64,000 nucleotides of DNA from Pseudonocardia endophytica (lineage in GTDB: Bacteria > Actinomycetota > Actinomycetes > Mycobacteriales > Pseudonocardiaceae), in the NCBI RefSeq assembly GCF_004339565.1, contig NZ_SMFZ01000001.1, forward strand, positions 3,720,001-3,784,000. The letters are read 5' to 3'. The position numbers and the translations under genes are program-made. Below the pieces are notes generated by a model that worked only from the letters and a program-made list of their open reading frames with translations, had not been told where the DNA came from and did no database searches. Positions 33,256 to 41,492 of the stretch are shown piece after piece (position 1 is the stretch's first letter; every line of letters starts with the position of its first letter).

Positions 33256-34427
33256 GACGTCGGCCCGTGTGGGCTGAGCACCAGCGTGGCGTGGTGTTCG
33301 AGGACCCCGCCGTTGCCGCTGACCAGCACGACGTCGCAGCGGTCGACCTGGCGTTCCCCGGCCTGGCCGCGGGCCTGCAGGACCGCTTCTCCGAGCGGGG
33401 TGAAGCCCCACAGGTAGTAGCCCGACAGCTGCCCGCCGCCGGTGTTGCAGGGCAGCTTGCCGCCGCGGGCGGTGTGGCCCTCGGCCACGAACGGCCCGCC
33501 TTCGCCCTTCTCGCAGACGCCGTAGTCCTCGAGGGTGACCAGGACCGTGTACGTGTAGCAGTCGTAGAGCTGCAGGACGTCGACGTCGTCGATGCCCAGG
33601 CCGGCCATCCGCAGCGCGGCCGGCCCGGCGATCGCGGCACCGGTGCGGAGCCCGAACTCCGATCCGCGCTCCATCACCTGTCCCGGGTGGCCCTGTCCCC
33701 AGCCGATCACGTGGACCGGAGGTCGGGCGAGGTCGCGGGCACGGTCCGCGGTCGTCACGATCACCGCGGCGCCGCCGTTGGACACCAGGCAGCAGTCGAG
33801 CAGGTGCAGGGGTTCGGCGATCCAGCGCGACGCCTGGTGCTCGGCGAGGGTGAGGGGCGTCCGGTGCTGGGCGAGCGGGTTCGACCCGGCCCACTCGCGT
33901 TGTGCGACGGCGATCGCGCCGAGCTGCTCGGTCGTGGTGCCGTAGGTCTGCATGTGTCGCCGGGCGGCCATCGCGTAGAGCACGTTCGGGGTGACGGCTC
34001 CGGCGGCCAGGCGGTAGCTCGGGATGCCGGCCGGGATCGGTCGCGCCCCGGCCGCGTAGGCGGAGCCCGCGCTGCCGGAGGGGCGCAGGGGCGCGTCGGC
34101 GAACACGCACGCCACAGCGGTGGCCGTCCCGGCGGTCACCATCGCCGCGGCGAACATGACCATCGCGCCGGCGGTGGCACCGAACGCGTTCATCTCGGTG
34201 TTCAGGCGCAGGTCGCGCAGGCCGAGCGTGTCCTGCAGCCGGACCCCGAGGTCGCGGCGCAGTCCGCTGCTGGTCAGCAGCCCGTCGATCCCGGACAGCG
34301 GGAGCCCGGCGTCCACGGCGGCCCGACGCACGGCATCGGCGGCCAAGTCGGTCGCGGAGCGGCCGTACACCTTGCCGACGTCGGTGATCCCCCAGCCGGC
34401 GATCGCCGCCGTGGCACCCGTGGTCAC
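33252..34427 (-). CDS. Thiolase-superfamily lyase (Ltp2/SCP-x-like)
   Basis: A 391-aa thiolase-fold protein of the lipid-transfer-associated branch. The N-terminal region reads LNTEMNAFGATAGAMVMFAAAM where classical thiolases have the nucleophilic Cys, which is absent. The C-terminal half has LQLYDCYTYTVLVTLEDYG, CEKGEGGPFV and LPCNTGGGQLSGYY. This pattern and the DUF35 partner match Ltp2-type retro-aldolases that shorten steroid side chains. GTG 34427 overlaps the TetR stop. A role cleaving a beta-hydroxyacyl-CoA is inference. Confidence 0.85.
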   Translation of the reverse strand: MTTGATAAIAGWGITDVGKVYGRSATDLAADAVRRAAVDAGLPLSGIDGLLTSSGLRRDLGVRLQDTLGLRDLRLNTEMNAFGATAGAMVMFAAAMVTAGTATAVACVFADAPLRPSGSAGSAYAAGARPIPAGIPSYRLAAGAVTPNVLYAMAARRHMQTYGTTTEQLGAIAVAQREWAGSNPLAQHRTPLTLAEHQASRWIAEPLHLLDCCLVSNGGAAVIVTTADRARDLARPPVHVIGWGQGHPGQVMERGSEFGLRTGAAIAGPAALRMAGLGIDDVDVLQLYDCYTYTVLVTLEDYGVCEKGEGGPFVAEGHTARGGKLPCNTGGGQLSGYYLWGFTPLGEAVLQARGQAGERQVDRCDVVLVSGNGGVLEHHATLVLSPHGPTS

Positions 34428-35119
34428 CGCTTGCCCGCGATCCGGTCCGCCACATCGTAGGTGTCGGCGACGCGGTCGACCGCGGCCCGGGCCGCCTTCG
34501 CCGCAGGCCCCTCCGGGTCGGCGAGCCCCTTCAGTGCGGCTCTGTCGACGAGGAGGCCCCCGAGGACGAGCGTGACCAGGGCGCTGCCGACGTCCGCGGG
34601 CGGTGTCGGTCCGTCGGGATCGAACCAGGTCCACATCCACTGAGCTGACCCGAACACCAGCAACGTCTGCAACGCCGGATCGACAGCCTGGAAGAGGCCC
34701 CTCCCGATGCCGTCCGCGAGCACCTCCCGTACGGCGTCGAGGTAGGTCTTGCGCATCGCCCGCCCGGTGGCCATCGCCTCGCGGTCGGCGAGCCGCGCGA
34801 TCTCCCGGTGGACGGCGACGGTCGCCGCCCGGTCCTGCACGTAATAGATCACGAACGCGTGCAGGACCGCTGCGAGACGCTCGGCCGGATCGCCGAGCTG
34901 GTCGGTCATCAGGTCCAGCTCCATCGACCGCCGGTCCATGTAGGACTCCTGCAGCGCGGCGAGCATCTGTTCCTTGGCCCCGAAGTGGTGCGACAGCGCA
35001 CCCTTCGACAGACCCACCTCGGCCGCGACCGCGCTGAAGTTCGTCTCGTCGTAGCCGACCTCGGCGACCTGGCGCGTGAACGCCTCGAGGATCTCGCGGG
35101 CCCGTCCGGGTCGGGGCAT
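34424..35119 (-). CDS. TetR-family regulator
   Basis: A 231-aa repressor: MPRPGRAREILEAFTRQVAEVG, then a helix-turn-helix in FSAVAAEVGLSKGALSHHFG and a variable all-helical ligand domain. ATG 35119 follows AGGAGT and starts the homology; a longer frame extends to 35266 across the operators and was rejected. It is transcribed with the thiolase-like and DUF35 genes and divergently from the Rieske oxygenase. Two inverted repeats in the 109-base divergent gap are its probable operators. Confidence 0.92.
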   Translation of the reverse strand: MPRPGRAREILEAFTRQVAEVGYDETNFSAVAAEVGLSKGALSHHFGAKEQMLAALQESYMDRRSMELDLMTDQLGDPAERLAAVLHAFVIYYVQDRAATVAVHREIARLADREAMATGRAMRKTYLDAVREVLADGIGRGLFQAVDPALQTLLVFGSAQWMWTWFDPDGPTPPADVGSALVTLVLGGLLVDRAALKGLADPEGPAAKAARAAVDRVADTYDVADRIAGKR

Positions 35120-35142
35120 GTGCAGCACTCCTGGGGCTCGTA

Positions 35143-35213
35143 ACTGGACGCCCGACCAGTCTAACCCTTGACACGGTCCGACCCGCCACTGAAATTGACC
35201 GGACGTCCGGTCA
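35143..35213. promoter_or_regulatory. Twin TetR operators in the divergent gap
   Basis: TGACCGGACGTCCGGTCA (35196-35213) is a perfect 18-bp palindrome. ACTGGACGCCCGACCAGT (35143-35160) is an imperfect palindrome with related half-sites. Their centres are 53 bases apart, five helical turns. One lies beside the TetR start and the other just downstream of the candidate -10 of the Rieske gene. Confidence 0.75.
35168..35196 (+). promoter_or_regulatory. Candidate promoter of the Rieske oxygenase operon
   Basis: A consensus TTGACA (35168-35173) with a 17-base spacer and a weaker -10 GAAATT (35191-35196). The perfect palindrome begins at the last base of the -10, so a bound TetR protein would block initiation. 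Confidence 0.6.
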
Positions 35214-35228
35214 GTAACGGAGGCATCG

Positions 35229-36395
35229 ATGGAGAGCACCACCGAGCGGCGGATCATCGCCGACATACGGCAGTTGATCGAGGGTCGGACGACGGCGATG
35301 GCCGACGAGGTCCGCAGGCAGCCGACGTCGGTCTACGTCGACCCGGAACGACACGTCGCCGAGCGGCAGGTCCTGTTCCGCCGGTACCCGAGCGCGGTCG
35401 CGCTGACGGCCCAGGTGGCGAACCCGAACGACTTCGTGACGACGACGGTGGCCGGGATCCCGGTCATCGTGGTCCGCGGCGACGACGGCGTCGTGCGGTG
35501 TCTGGTCAACATCTGCCGCCACCGCGCCAACCGGGTGTGCGACGAGAAGTCCGGCAACCGGCGGATGTTCGCCTGCCAGTTCCACGCCTGGACCTACACG
35601 ACCAAGGGCCACTGCCGGTCGTTCGTCGACCGCGAGGGCTTCGCCGACATCGGCCGGGAGGACTTCGGCCTGCGCGAGCTGCCGTGCGAGGAGCGGCACG
35701 GCCTGGTCTGGTGCCTGCCGGACGCGGACGTGCCACTGGACATGGCCGGCTACCTCGGGCCGGTCCTCGACGCCGAGCTCTCGGACTACGACGTCGGATC
35801 GCAGACCCTCTACGCGTCCACCCGCCTGGAGAAGCCGTTCAACTGGAAGCTCGGCGTCGACACGTTCCACGAGGTCTTCCACCTCGCCTTCCTGCACAAG
35901 AAGACCGTCGGGCCGCTGTTCCTCGGCAATCTGGCGGCGTACGAGAAGATCGGCCTGCACCACCGGTTCGTCCCGGTACGCAGCACGTTCCCCGACGTCC
36001 TCGCCCGGCCCGAGGCCGAACAGGAGCTCCTCCCGCACGCCGGCGTCGTCTACTACGTCTTCCCGGCCACGTTCATCAACTGGCAGATGGACCACATGGA
36101 GATCTGGACCGTCGCGCCCGACGCACGGCGAGACGACGCCTGCGTGATCACCGCGTCGATGCTCGTCGCGGACCCGCCGTCGACCGAGCGCGAGACCCGG
36201 CACTGGGACCGCAACTGGACGATGCTGCGCGACTCGGTGATGACCGAGGACTTCGACACCATGGAGATCATCCAGTCGAACATCGAGTCCGGCGCCGTCG
36301 ACGAGCTCGCGTTCGGCCGCAACGAGATCGGCCTGCAGAACTTCCACCGCGACCTCGAGGCAGAGCTGGCCAGGCACGCCGCCGGGCAGTCATGA
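35229..36395 (+). CDS. Rieske non-haem iron oxygenase alpha subunit
   Basis: A 388-aa ring-hydroxylating-type oxygenase. Rieske ligands are C96-R-H98 and C116-Q-F-H119. The mononuclear iron site is in DTFHEVFHLAFLH with H218 and H223. The residue three before H218, usually the bridging Asp, is Glu215, as in carnitine monooxygenase CntA. No beta-subunit or reductase gene is adjacent, so electron partners must come from elsewhere. ATG 35229 lies 16 bases after the TetR palindrome. Confidence 0.92.
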   Translation: MESTTERRIIADIRQLIEGRTTAMADEVRRQPTSVYVDPERHVAERQVLFRRYPSAVALTAQVANPNDFVTTTVAGIPVIVVRGDDGVVRCLVNICRHRANRVCDEKSGNRRMFACQFHAWTYTTKGHCRSFVDREGFADIGREDFGLRELPCEERHGLVWCLPDADVPLDMAGYLGPVLDAELSDYDVGSQTLYASTRLEKPFNWKLGVDTFHEVFHLAFLHKKTVGPLFLGNLAAYEKIGLHHRFVPVRSTFPDVLARPEAEQELLPHAGVVYYVFPATFINWQMDHMEIWTVAPDARRDDACVITASMLVADPPSTERETRHWDRNWTMLRDSVMTEDFDTMEIIQSNIESGAVDELAFGRNEIGLQNFHRDLEAELARHAAGQS

Positions 36396-36961
36396 CCGCC
36401 GGCCGGCTCCGGGACGCGATCGCCGGGCTGTGCGCGACGGCGGTACCCGGGTCACCGCCGACCGGGGCCGAGCTCGACCGCTCCGCCGCAGCACTCGCCG
36501 ACACCCGTCACCCCCTGGACGCCCAGGCCTACACCGTCGCGACCGCCCGATGGCTCGCCGACCTCGACCACCGGTGCGAGCACCCGGACCGGGTGGCCAC
36601 CGCCCTGCTCGACCACCTCGGAACCCTGTTCGTCGGCGCGAGCCTCCGGACCGGCGAGCCCTCGTCGGACCTGCTCGCCGGAGTGCGGACGCACGCGACC
36701 GAACCGCCGCCGGACGTCATGGTCCTGTCCGACACGTTGCTGCACGTCGTCGGCGATGACCTGCCCCACGACCACCTGGCGCACATCGACGAGCTCTGCG
36801 ACCACGCCGTCCCCGCCGCCGACAGCCTGCACGCGGCGGACTCGATCTTCTACACCCCTGAGGCCCGATCGAGCCTGGAGGGATTCGCCCGCCTGAACCT
36901 CGCTCGCACCCGGCAGGCGATGTCCGCCCGCAACCCGCAACCGACCGGAGGCCCGAGATGA
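36392..36961 (+). CDS. Unknown protein coupled to the Rieske oxygenase
   Basis: A 189-aa soluble protein I do not recognise. It overlaps the oxygenase stop and the ligase start (both ATGA), so translation is very likely. It is Ala/Asp/His-rich, predicts mostly helix, and has one His/Asp-rich segment (VVGDDLPHDHLAHIDELCDH, residues about 122-141) that could bind metal. No signal peptide or membrane helix is seen. It is not an obvious small subunit of Rieske oxygenases, which have an NTF2-like fold. Confidence 0.7.
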   Translation: MTAGRLRDAIAGLCATAVPGSPPTGAELDRSAAALADTRHPLDAQAYTVATARWLADLDHRCEHPDRVATALLDHLGTLFVGASLRTGEPSSDLLAGVRTHATEPPPDVMVLSDTLLHVVGDDLPHDHLAHIDELCDHAVPAADSLHAADSIFYTPEARSSLEGFARLNLARTRQAMSARNPQPTGGPR

Positions 36962-38565
36962 CAGAGCTGTCAGCGCACGACGCCTTGCCGAGCGCGATCG
37001 CGCGCACCGCCGCGCAGGACCCGGGCCGCCCGTTCCTGCTGCAGGTCGACGGCCGGTCCCAGAACTACGGCGAGGCCGATGCCGAAGGCGACCGGTTCGC
37101 CTCGGCGTTCCGACGGCTCGGGGTGGAGCAGGAGACCCGGGTCCTGACACTGCTTCCCCCGTGCATCGACGCCGTGGACACATGGGTCGGCCTGGCCCGG
37201 CTCGGCGCCGTCAACGTGCCGGTGAACACCAGCTTCGAAGGCCGGATCCTCGAGTACGTCATCGAGAACTCCCGAGCCGGGATCCTGGTCTGCGCCGCCC
37301 GATGGCTCGACCGGATCACCCACCTGGCCGACCGGCTGACCAGCCTGCGCGTGATCGTCGTGCTCGACGGACCCCCGACCGACGGCCTGCCACAGCAGAT
37401 ACTGACCCGCGACGAGTTCCTCACCGGCGACCCGGGTGACGAGACGTTCGGCAACCCGGAGCTCTCCGATCCGGCGATGATCATGTACACGTCCGGCACG
37501 ACCGGGTCGTCGAAGGGCGTCGTGCTCCCCTGGGGCGCGTTCGTGCGGTCCTCGCACAACCTCGTCGCGCCCGACTGCGACGTCGATTCGCACGACGTCA
37601 TGTACCTGCCGTTCCCGATGTTCCACATCAGCGGGACCCAGTTCCTCAGCATCATGGCCCGGGTCGGCGGCACCGTCGTGCTCCGCGAGGTCTTCTCGAC
37701 CGACGACTACTGGTCCGACATCCGGCGGTTCTCCTGCACGATCAGCCTCATGGTCGGCGCCATGGCCGGCTTCCTGGCCAAACAGGATGCCCGGCCGGAC
37801 GACGCCGACAACCCCCTCGACGTTGCGATCATCATCCCGATGATCGACGGACAGGCCGAGTTCGAGCGGCGCTTCGACGTACGGACCTACACGCTCTACG
37901 GGTCGACCGAACTGGGCTGCGTCCTGACGTCGAACCTGGGGATCGTCCCGCCACGCTCCTGCGGCTTCCTCCGCCCCGGCTTCGAGCTCCGCATCGTCGA
38001 CACCCAGGACCGACCCGTCCCCGACGGCGAGCCCGGCGAGCTGATCGTCCGGCCCACCGAACCATGGACCACGATCATCGAATACTTCGACATGCCGGCC
38101 GCAACGGCCGCCGCGTTCCGCAACCTGTGGTTCCACACCGGCGACACGTTCGTCCGCACCCCCGACGGCGACTACATCTTCTTCGACCGACTCAAGGACT
38201 CCATCCGGCGCCGCGGCGAGAACATCTCCTCGGCCGAGCTCGAAGCGTGCGTACTCGTGCACGACGCCGTGCTCGAGTGCGCCGCGGTCGCCGTCCCCGC
38301 CGAGATCTCCGAGGACGAAGTCAAGGTATGCGTAGTCCTACGACCCGGCCGGGAACTGACGGCGCCGGAACTCATCGACCACCTGCTGACCGAGCGAGTG
38401 CCGCGGTTCATGATTCCGCGCTACGTCGAGTTCCTCGACACCCTGCCCAAGACACCCACCAACAAGATCCAGAAGGACCGACTGCGAGCAGCCGGCGTCA
38501 CCGCCACCACCTGGCAATGGTCGGGACGCGGGAGCAACACCGAGTTGGTGTCGAGCGGCGGGTGA
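36958..38565 (+). CDS. AMP-forming acyl-CoA synthetase/ligase
   Basis: A 535-aa adenylating enzyme: P-loop MYTSGTTGSSKGVVLPW, YGSTELG, FHTGDTF, the hinge region FFDRLKDSIRRRGENISSAELE and the C-terminal catalytic Lys in KTPTNKIQKDRL. It resembles CaiC-like crotonobetaine/carnitine ligases. It activates a carboxylic acid to its CoA ester. With the thiolase-like lyase on the other strand it suggests CoA-dependent degradation of the Rieske oxygenase substrate. Confidence 0.93.
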   Translation: MTELSAHDALPSAIARTAAQDPGRPFLLQVDGRSQNYGEADAEGDRFASAFRRLGVEQETRVLTLLPPCIDAVDTWVGLARLGAVNVPVNTSFEGRILEYVIENSRAGILVCAARWLDRITHLADRLTSLRVIVVLDGPPTDGLPQQILTRDEFLTGDPGDETFGNPELSDPAMIMYTSGTTGSSKGVVLPWGAFVRSSHNLVAPDCDVDSHDVMYLPFPMFHISGTQFLSIMARVGGTVVLREVFSTDDYWSDIRRFSCTISLMVGAMAGFLAKQDARPDDADNPLDVAIIIPMIDGQAEFERRFDVRTYTLYGSTELGCVLTSNLGIVPPRSCGFLRPGFELRIVDTQDRPVPDGEPGELIVRPTEPWTTIIEYFDMPAATAAAFRNLWFHTGDTFVRTPDGDYIFFDRLKDSIRRRGENISSAELEACVLVHDAVLECAAVAVPAEISEDEVKVCVVLRPGRELTAPELIDHLLTERVPRFMIPRYVEFLDTLPKTPTNKIQKDRLRAAGVTATTWQWSGRGSNTELVSSGG

Positions 38566-38620
38566 GCCGTCAGCATGTAGACACTAGGATCATCAGACCA
38601 ACATAACTGCTGTTCAGAGG

Positions 38621-38662
38621 GTGGAGACGAGGGGAATCGAACCCCTGACCCCGCCTTGCAAG
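38621..38662 (-). repeat. tRNA-Ala 3'-half fragment (old attachment site)
   Basis: On the minus strand this reads from an anticodon-loop-like CTTGCAAGGCGGGG through an exact T-arm and acceptor 3' strand (GGGGTTCGATTCCCCTCGTCTCCA). The 5' half of a tRNA is absent. It resembles the 3' half of the intact tRNA-Ala at 51884-51959 with small variable-loop differences. TGCCATCGTCAGTGCCA at 38714-38730 resembles the arm-type repeats at 46431 and 51818. It probably marks the end of an earlier integration. The rest of the gap 38566-38829 shows no gene. Confidence 0.75.
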
Positions 38663-38829
38663 AGAACGGGCTCGTGTGAGCTGCGTTGCATCCCGCAGGA
38701 TGTCGTCGTCCATTGCCATCGTCAGTGCCACGCAGTCCGGAGTGGACGAACGTGCTGGCTACCACGCTGACGTCGGCGACGATCTCGAGGGAGTCTCGCC
38801 CGGCGATGGTCGAGCCGGCCGGGGGTCGG

Positions 38830-39873
38830 TCAGGACGGGTTCATCAGCTTGAACACGCCTCGCGCGAGACGGTCCTTGATCGCCCCGCGGGTGGTGGCGG
38901 CAGCGCCGGTGCGGGCCGGTGCGGCGGTCCCGGTGAAGCGGGGGAACAACTGCTCGGCGTTCCGGTGGTCGACGGCCGCGGCGACGGTCGGACCGAACGG
39001 CGTGTTGGCGGTGTACTCGGCCAGGCCCGCGTTGAAGTAGGTGACCGCCGAGGACGGCGCGAACGGCCAGTCGCTGCCGTAGAGGACGTGGTCGGGCCGG
39101 GCGAAGTTCAGCACCGCCAGCAGCGACGCGGGGCCGGCAGACAGGGCGGTGTCGAAGTAGAAGCTGCGGAAGTCGTCGAGGATCTCGCGCGGGGTCCGGC
39201 CGGTGTCGCCGGCCATGCCGACCGCCATCCGGTGCGCCGCGTAGGGGACGAACCCACCGGCGTGGCTGAGGATGAACCGGATGTTCGGGTAGCGCGACAC
39301 GATCTGGTTGCGCACCAGCAGATAGGCGGCGCGGCTGGTGTCCAGCAGGAAGTCCGCAGCGAACGGCGGGATGCCCTCGACCTGCGGGCCGGGCAGCTCG
39401 GCGGGGTGCACGAACACCACGGCGCGGCGCTCGTCGAGGGCGGCGAACAGCCGGTCATGGCCCTCGGAGCCCAGGTAGCGCCCGCGCGAGTTGGCCAGCA
39501 GCACGACACCGTCGGCACCGAGGTCGTCGAGCGCGTGGCGGGCCTCGACGACGGCGGCGTCGACGTCGGGCAGCGGGAGTGTCGCGAAGTGCCCGAAGCG
39601 GCCGGGATGGTCGCGGGTGAGCTCGGCGCCGTACTCGTTGAGCGTGCGGGCGAGCCTCGCGGCGGCCGACGGGTCGTCGAGCAGGGTGGTGCCCGGCGCC
39701 GAGACCGACAGGACCGCACTGCTGATCGCGGCGTCGGACATCTGGTCGAGGGCGGCCTGCGGGCTCCAGTCCGGCAGTGCCCGACCGCCGACGTCGGTGA
39801 TCCCGGCGGCCGCGAGGGCCTCCCGGTAGGGCGGGGGCACGAGATGCTGGTGGACGTCGATACGCCGTGACAC
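38830..39873 (-). CDS. Amidohydrolase-2 family metal-dependent hydrolase/decarboxylase
   Basis: A 347-aa TIM-barrel enzyme of the ACMSD/resorcylate-decarboxylase family: DVHQH metal motif near the N-terminus, VFVHPAELPG, FILSHAGGFVPY and the metal Asp in LYGSDWPF. Relatives decarboxylate or hydrolyse aromatic-pathway intermediates. GTG 39873 was chosen because GGAAGGGGA lies 8 bases upstream; the ATG at 39888 lies ahead of it and has no comparable site. The last 30 residues are a basic extension. Confidence 0.88.
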   Translation of the reverse strand: MSRRIDVHQHLVPPPYREALAAAGITDVGGRALPDWSPQAALDQMSDAAISSAVLSVSAPGTTLLDDPSAAARLARTLNEYGAELTRDHPGRFGHFATLPLPDVDAAVVEARHALDDLGADGVVLLANSRGRYLGSEGHDRLFAALDERRAVVFVHPAELPGPQVEGIPPFAADFLLDTSRAAYLLVRNQIVSRYPNIRFILSHAGGFVPYAAHRMAVGMAGDTGRTPREILDDFRSFYFDTALSAGPASLLAVLNFARPDHVLYGSDWPFAPSSAVTYFNAGLAEYTANTPFGPTVAAAVDHRNAEQLFPRFTGTAAPARTGAAATTRGAIKDRLARGVFKLMNPS

Positions 39874-39957
39874 GATTTCCCCTTCCATGGCCGGGGCCTG
39901 CGGCGCCGGCGGCTCCATTACTCGTAGTGATTCCCACAGACCGACGGCGGCCCGTGC

Positions 39958-40743
39958 TCAGCCGCCGAGCGCGCGCGACAGGGCCAGTGCCGCGGTCCGC
40001 ACGGCCGGCGCGACCCGCTCCGTGTTCAGCCGGTTAGACCAGCCGGTGATCGACAGACCGGCGATGGCGCGCCCGTCGGCGCCGAGCACCGGGGCCGCCA
40101 CGCACGCCACCCCGACTCCGGACTCCTCGTGTTCCTCGGCGACGCCGCTGTGGCGGACCCGAGCCAGCTCGGCGCCGAGACGAGCCGGCAGGACGATCGA
40201 TCGCGGCGCCACCCGGGCCAAACCGGCGTCGAGCACGACCTCGACCTGGGACGCCGTCCCGTAGGCCAGCAGAGCCTTCCCGACCGCCGTGACGTGCGCG
40301 GGCATCCGTCCGCCCGTCCGCGACGCGATCTGTGGGCCACCGCTGGTCGTGAGCTTCTGCAGGTACACCACCTCGGCGCCGTCGAGCACCGCGAGATGCA
40401 CCGTCTCGCCGGTGGCGCGGTGCAGGTCGGCCAGGAACGGCGCGGCCGTCTCCTGTAGGTCCCGCTGGCCCGGCACGAGCTGGCCGAGCTCGAACAGCCG
40501 GATCCCGAGCCGGTAGCCGCGTGCGGTGCGTTCCACCATCGCCTGCGACTCCAGCTCGGCGAGCAGCCGGTGTCCGGTCGGCTTGGGCAGATCGGTGCGC
40601 CGGCACAGCTCGGTCAGCGTCACCTCCGGTTCCTCCGGGCGGAACGCCCCGAGCAGAGCCAGCACCCGCGCCGACTTCGACGTTGCCTTCCGCGTGCCGT
40701 CAGCGGTCTGTGCAACGGCGCACGCGACGGCGGGCGGGTCCAC
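39958..40743 (-). CDS. IclR-family transcriptional regulator
   Basis: About 261 aa: winged helix (SKSARVLALLGAF; VTLTELCRRTDLPKPTGHRLLAEL) and IclR effector domain (GETVHLAVLDGAEVVYLQKL; VTAVGKALLAYG; GVACVAAPVLGADGRAIAGLSI). The start is uncertain: the GTG at 40743 gives normal length and follows the TetR gene stop by 19 bases, but the ribosome site is weak. It probably regulates the adjacent amidohydrolase or meta-cleavage genes. Confidence 0.88.
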   Translation of the reverse strand: MDPPAVACAVAQTADGTRKATSKSARVLALLGAFRPEEPEVTLTELCRRTDLPKPTGHRLLAELESQAMVERTARGYRLGIRLFELGQLVPGQRDLQETAAPFLADLHRATGETVHLAVLDGAEVVYLQKLTTSGGPQIASRTGGRMPAHVTAVGKALLAYGTASQVEVVLDAGLARVAPRSIVLPARLGAELARVRHSGVAEEHEESGVGVACVAAPVLGADGRAIAGLSITGWSNRLNTERVAPAVRTAALALSRALGG

Positions 40744-40762
40744 GCCGCGGTGGTGGAGGTAC

Positions 40763-41398
40763 TCACGGCACGGACCCGGCACCGTCGGCGCTCTCCCGGG
40801 CGATCGCGTCGGTGAGCAACCGGGCGTGCAGCGCGAACATCTCGAGCAGGTCGACGTCGTCGCCATGGATCTGGTGGGCGATGAACAGACCGTCGGCGCC
40901 GGCGAGTGCGTAGGTGGTCAGCCGCCGCGCCGACGCCTCCGGCAGCCCGGGCGCCAGGGCGTCGAGGGCCGCCTGCACCCGGTCCCGGGCGACCTCGCGG
41001 ACCTGCAGGAAGCGGGTCCGGGCCGTCGGTTCGGTCGGGCGGCGTTCCAGCGTCAGCAGCAACCCCAGCCGGAGGAAGTCGGGAGTCTCCAGCAGTGCCT
41101 TGGCCACTCCGACCGACATCGCGGCCGCCCGTTCGGCCGGGTCACCGGCCTGTTCGTCGGGCAGTTGTACCGCGGCCAGCCAGGTCTCGAAGCTGCGCTC
41201 GATCACCGCCGCGATCAGCTCGTCCTTGTCGGTGAAGTGCCAGTAGATCGAGCTCGCCGGCAACCCACAGCGCTTGCTGACCGCCGAGATGCTCGTGCCG
41301 TCGTAGCCGCGTTCCCCGGCGATCTCGGCTGCCGCGTCCAGGATCCGCCGCTGGGACTCCTGCCCGTCGGCGCGCTTGCGCCGCCCGCTGCCGGTCAC
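40763..41398 (-). CDS. TetR-family regulator (divergent to meta-cleavage genes)
   Basis: A 211-aa repressor: RRILDAAAEIAGERGYDGTSISAVSKRCGLPASSIYWHF, then a helical ligand-binding domain. GTG 41398 has GGGAGG five bases ahead and avoids overlap with the divergent promoter; a longer frame to 41437 would run through that promoter. An inverted repeat at 41421-41438 is its likely operator. It faces the ring-cleavage operon. Confidence 0.88.
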   Translation of the reverse strand: MTGSGRRKRADGQESQRRILDAAAEIAGERGYDGTSISAVSKRCGLPASSIYWHFTDKDELIAAVIERSFETWLAAVQLPDEQAGDPAERAAAMSVGVAKALLETPDFLRLGLLLTLERRPTEPTARTRFLQVREVARDRVQAALDALAPGLPEASARRLTTYALAGADGLFIAHQIHGDDVDLLEMFALHARLLTDAIARESADGAGSVP

Positions 41399-41420
41399 AT
41401 CCACCTCCCGTGACGCCCAC

Positions 41421-41450
41421 CTTGACGCCTTCATCAAGCGTCCTTACTGT
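41421..41450 (+). promoter_or_regulatory. Promoter and overlapping TetR operator of the meta-cleavage operon
   Basis: TTGACG (41422-41427), 17-base spacer and TACTGT (41445-41450) form a good promoter for the plus-strand genes. CTTGACGCCTTCATCAAG (41421-41438) is an inverted repeat with 5-base arms that covers the -35. Repressor binding here would block the operon. Confidence 0.6.
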
Positions 41451-41492
41451 AGCACTCATTCCAATTGTATCGATCGCTACGGAAAGAGGTGG

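Noticed and set aside
38621..38700. A second complete tRNA gene
   Set aside because: Only the 3' half matches; the 5' half cannot form D-arm and acceptor stems.
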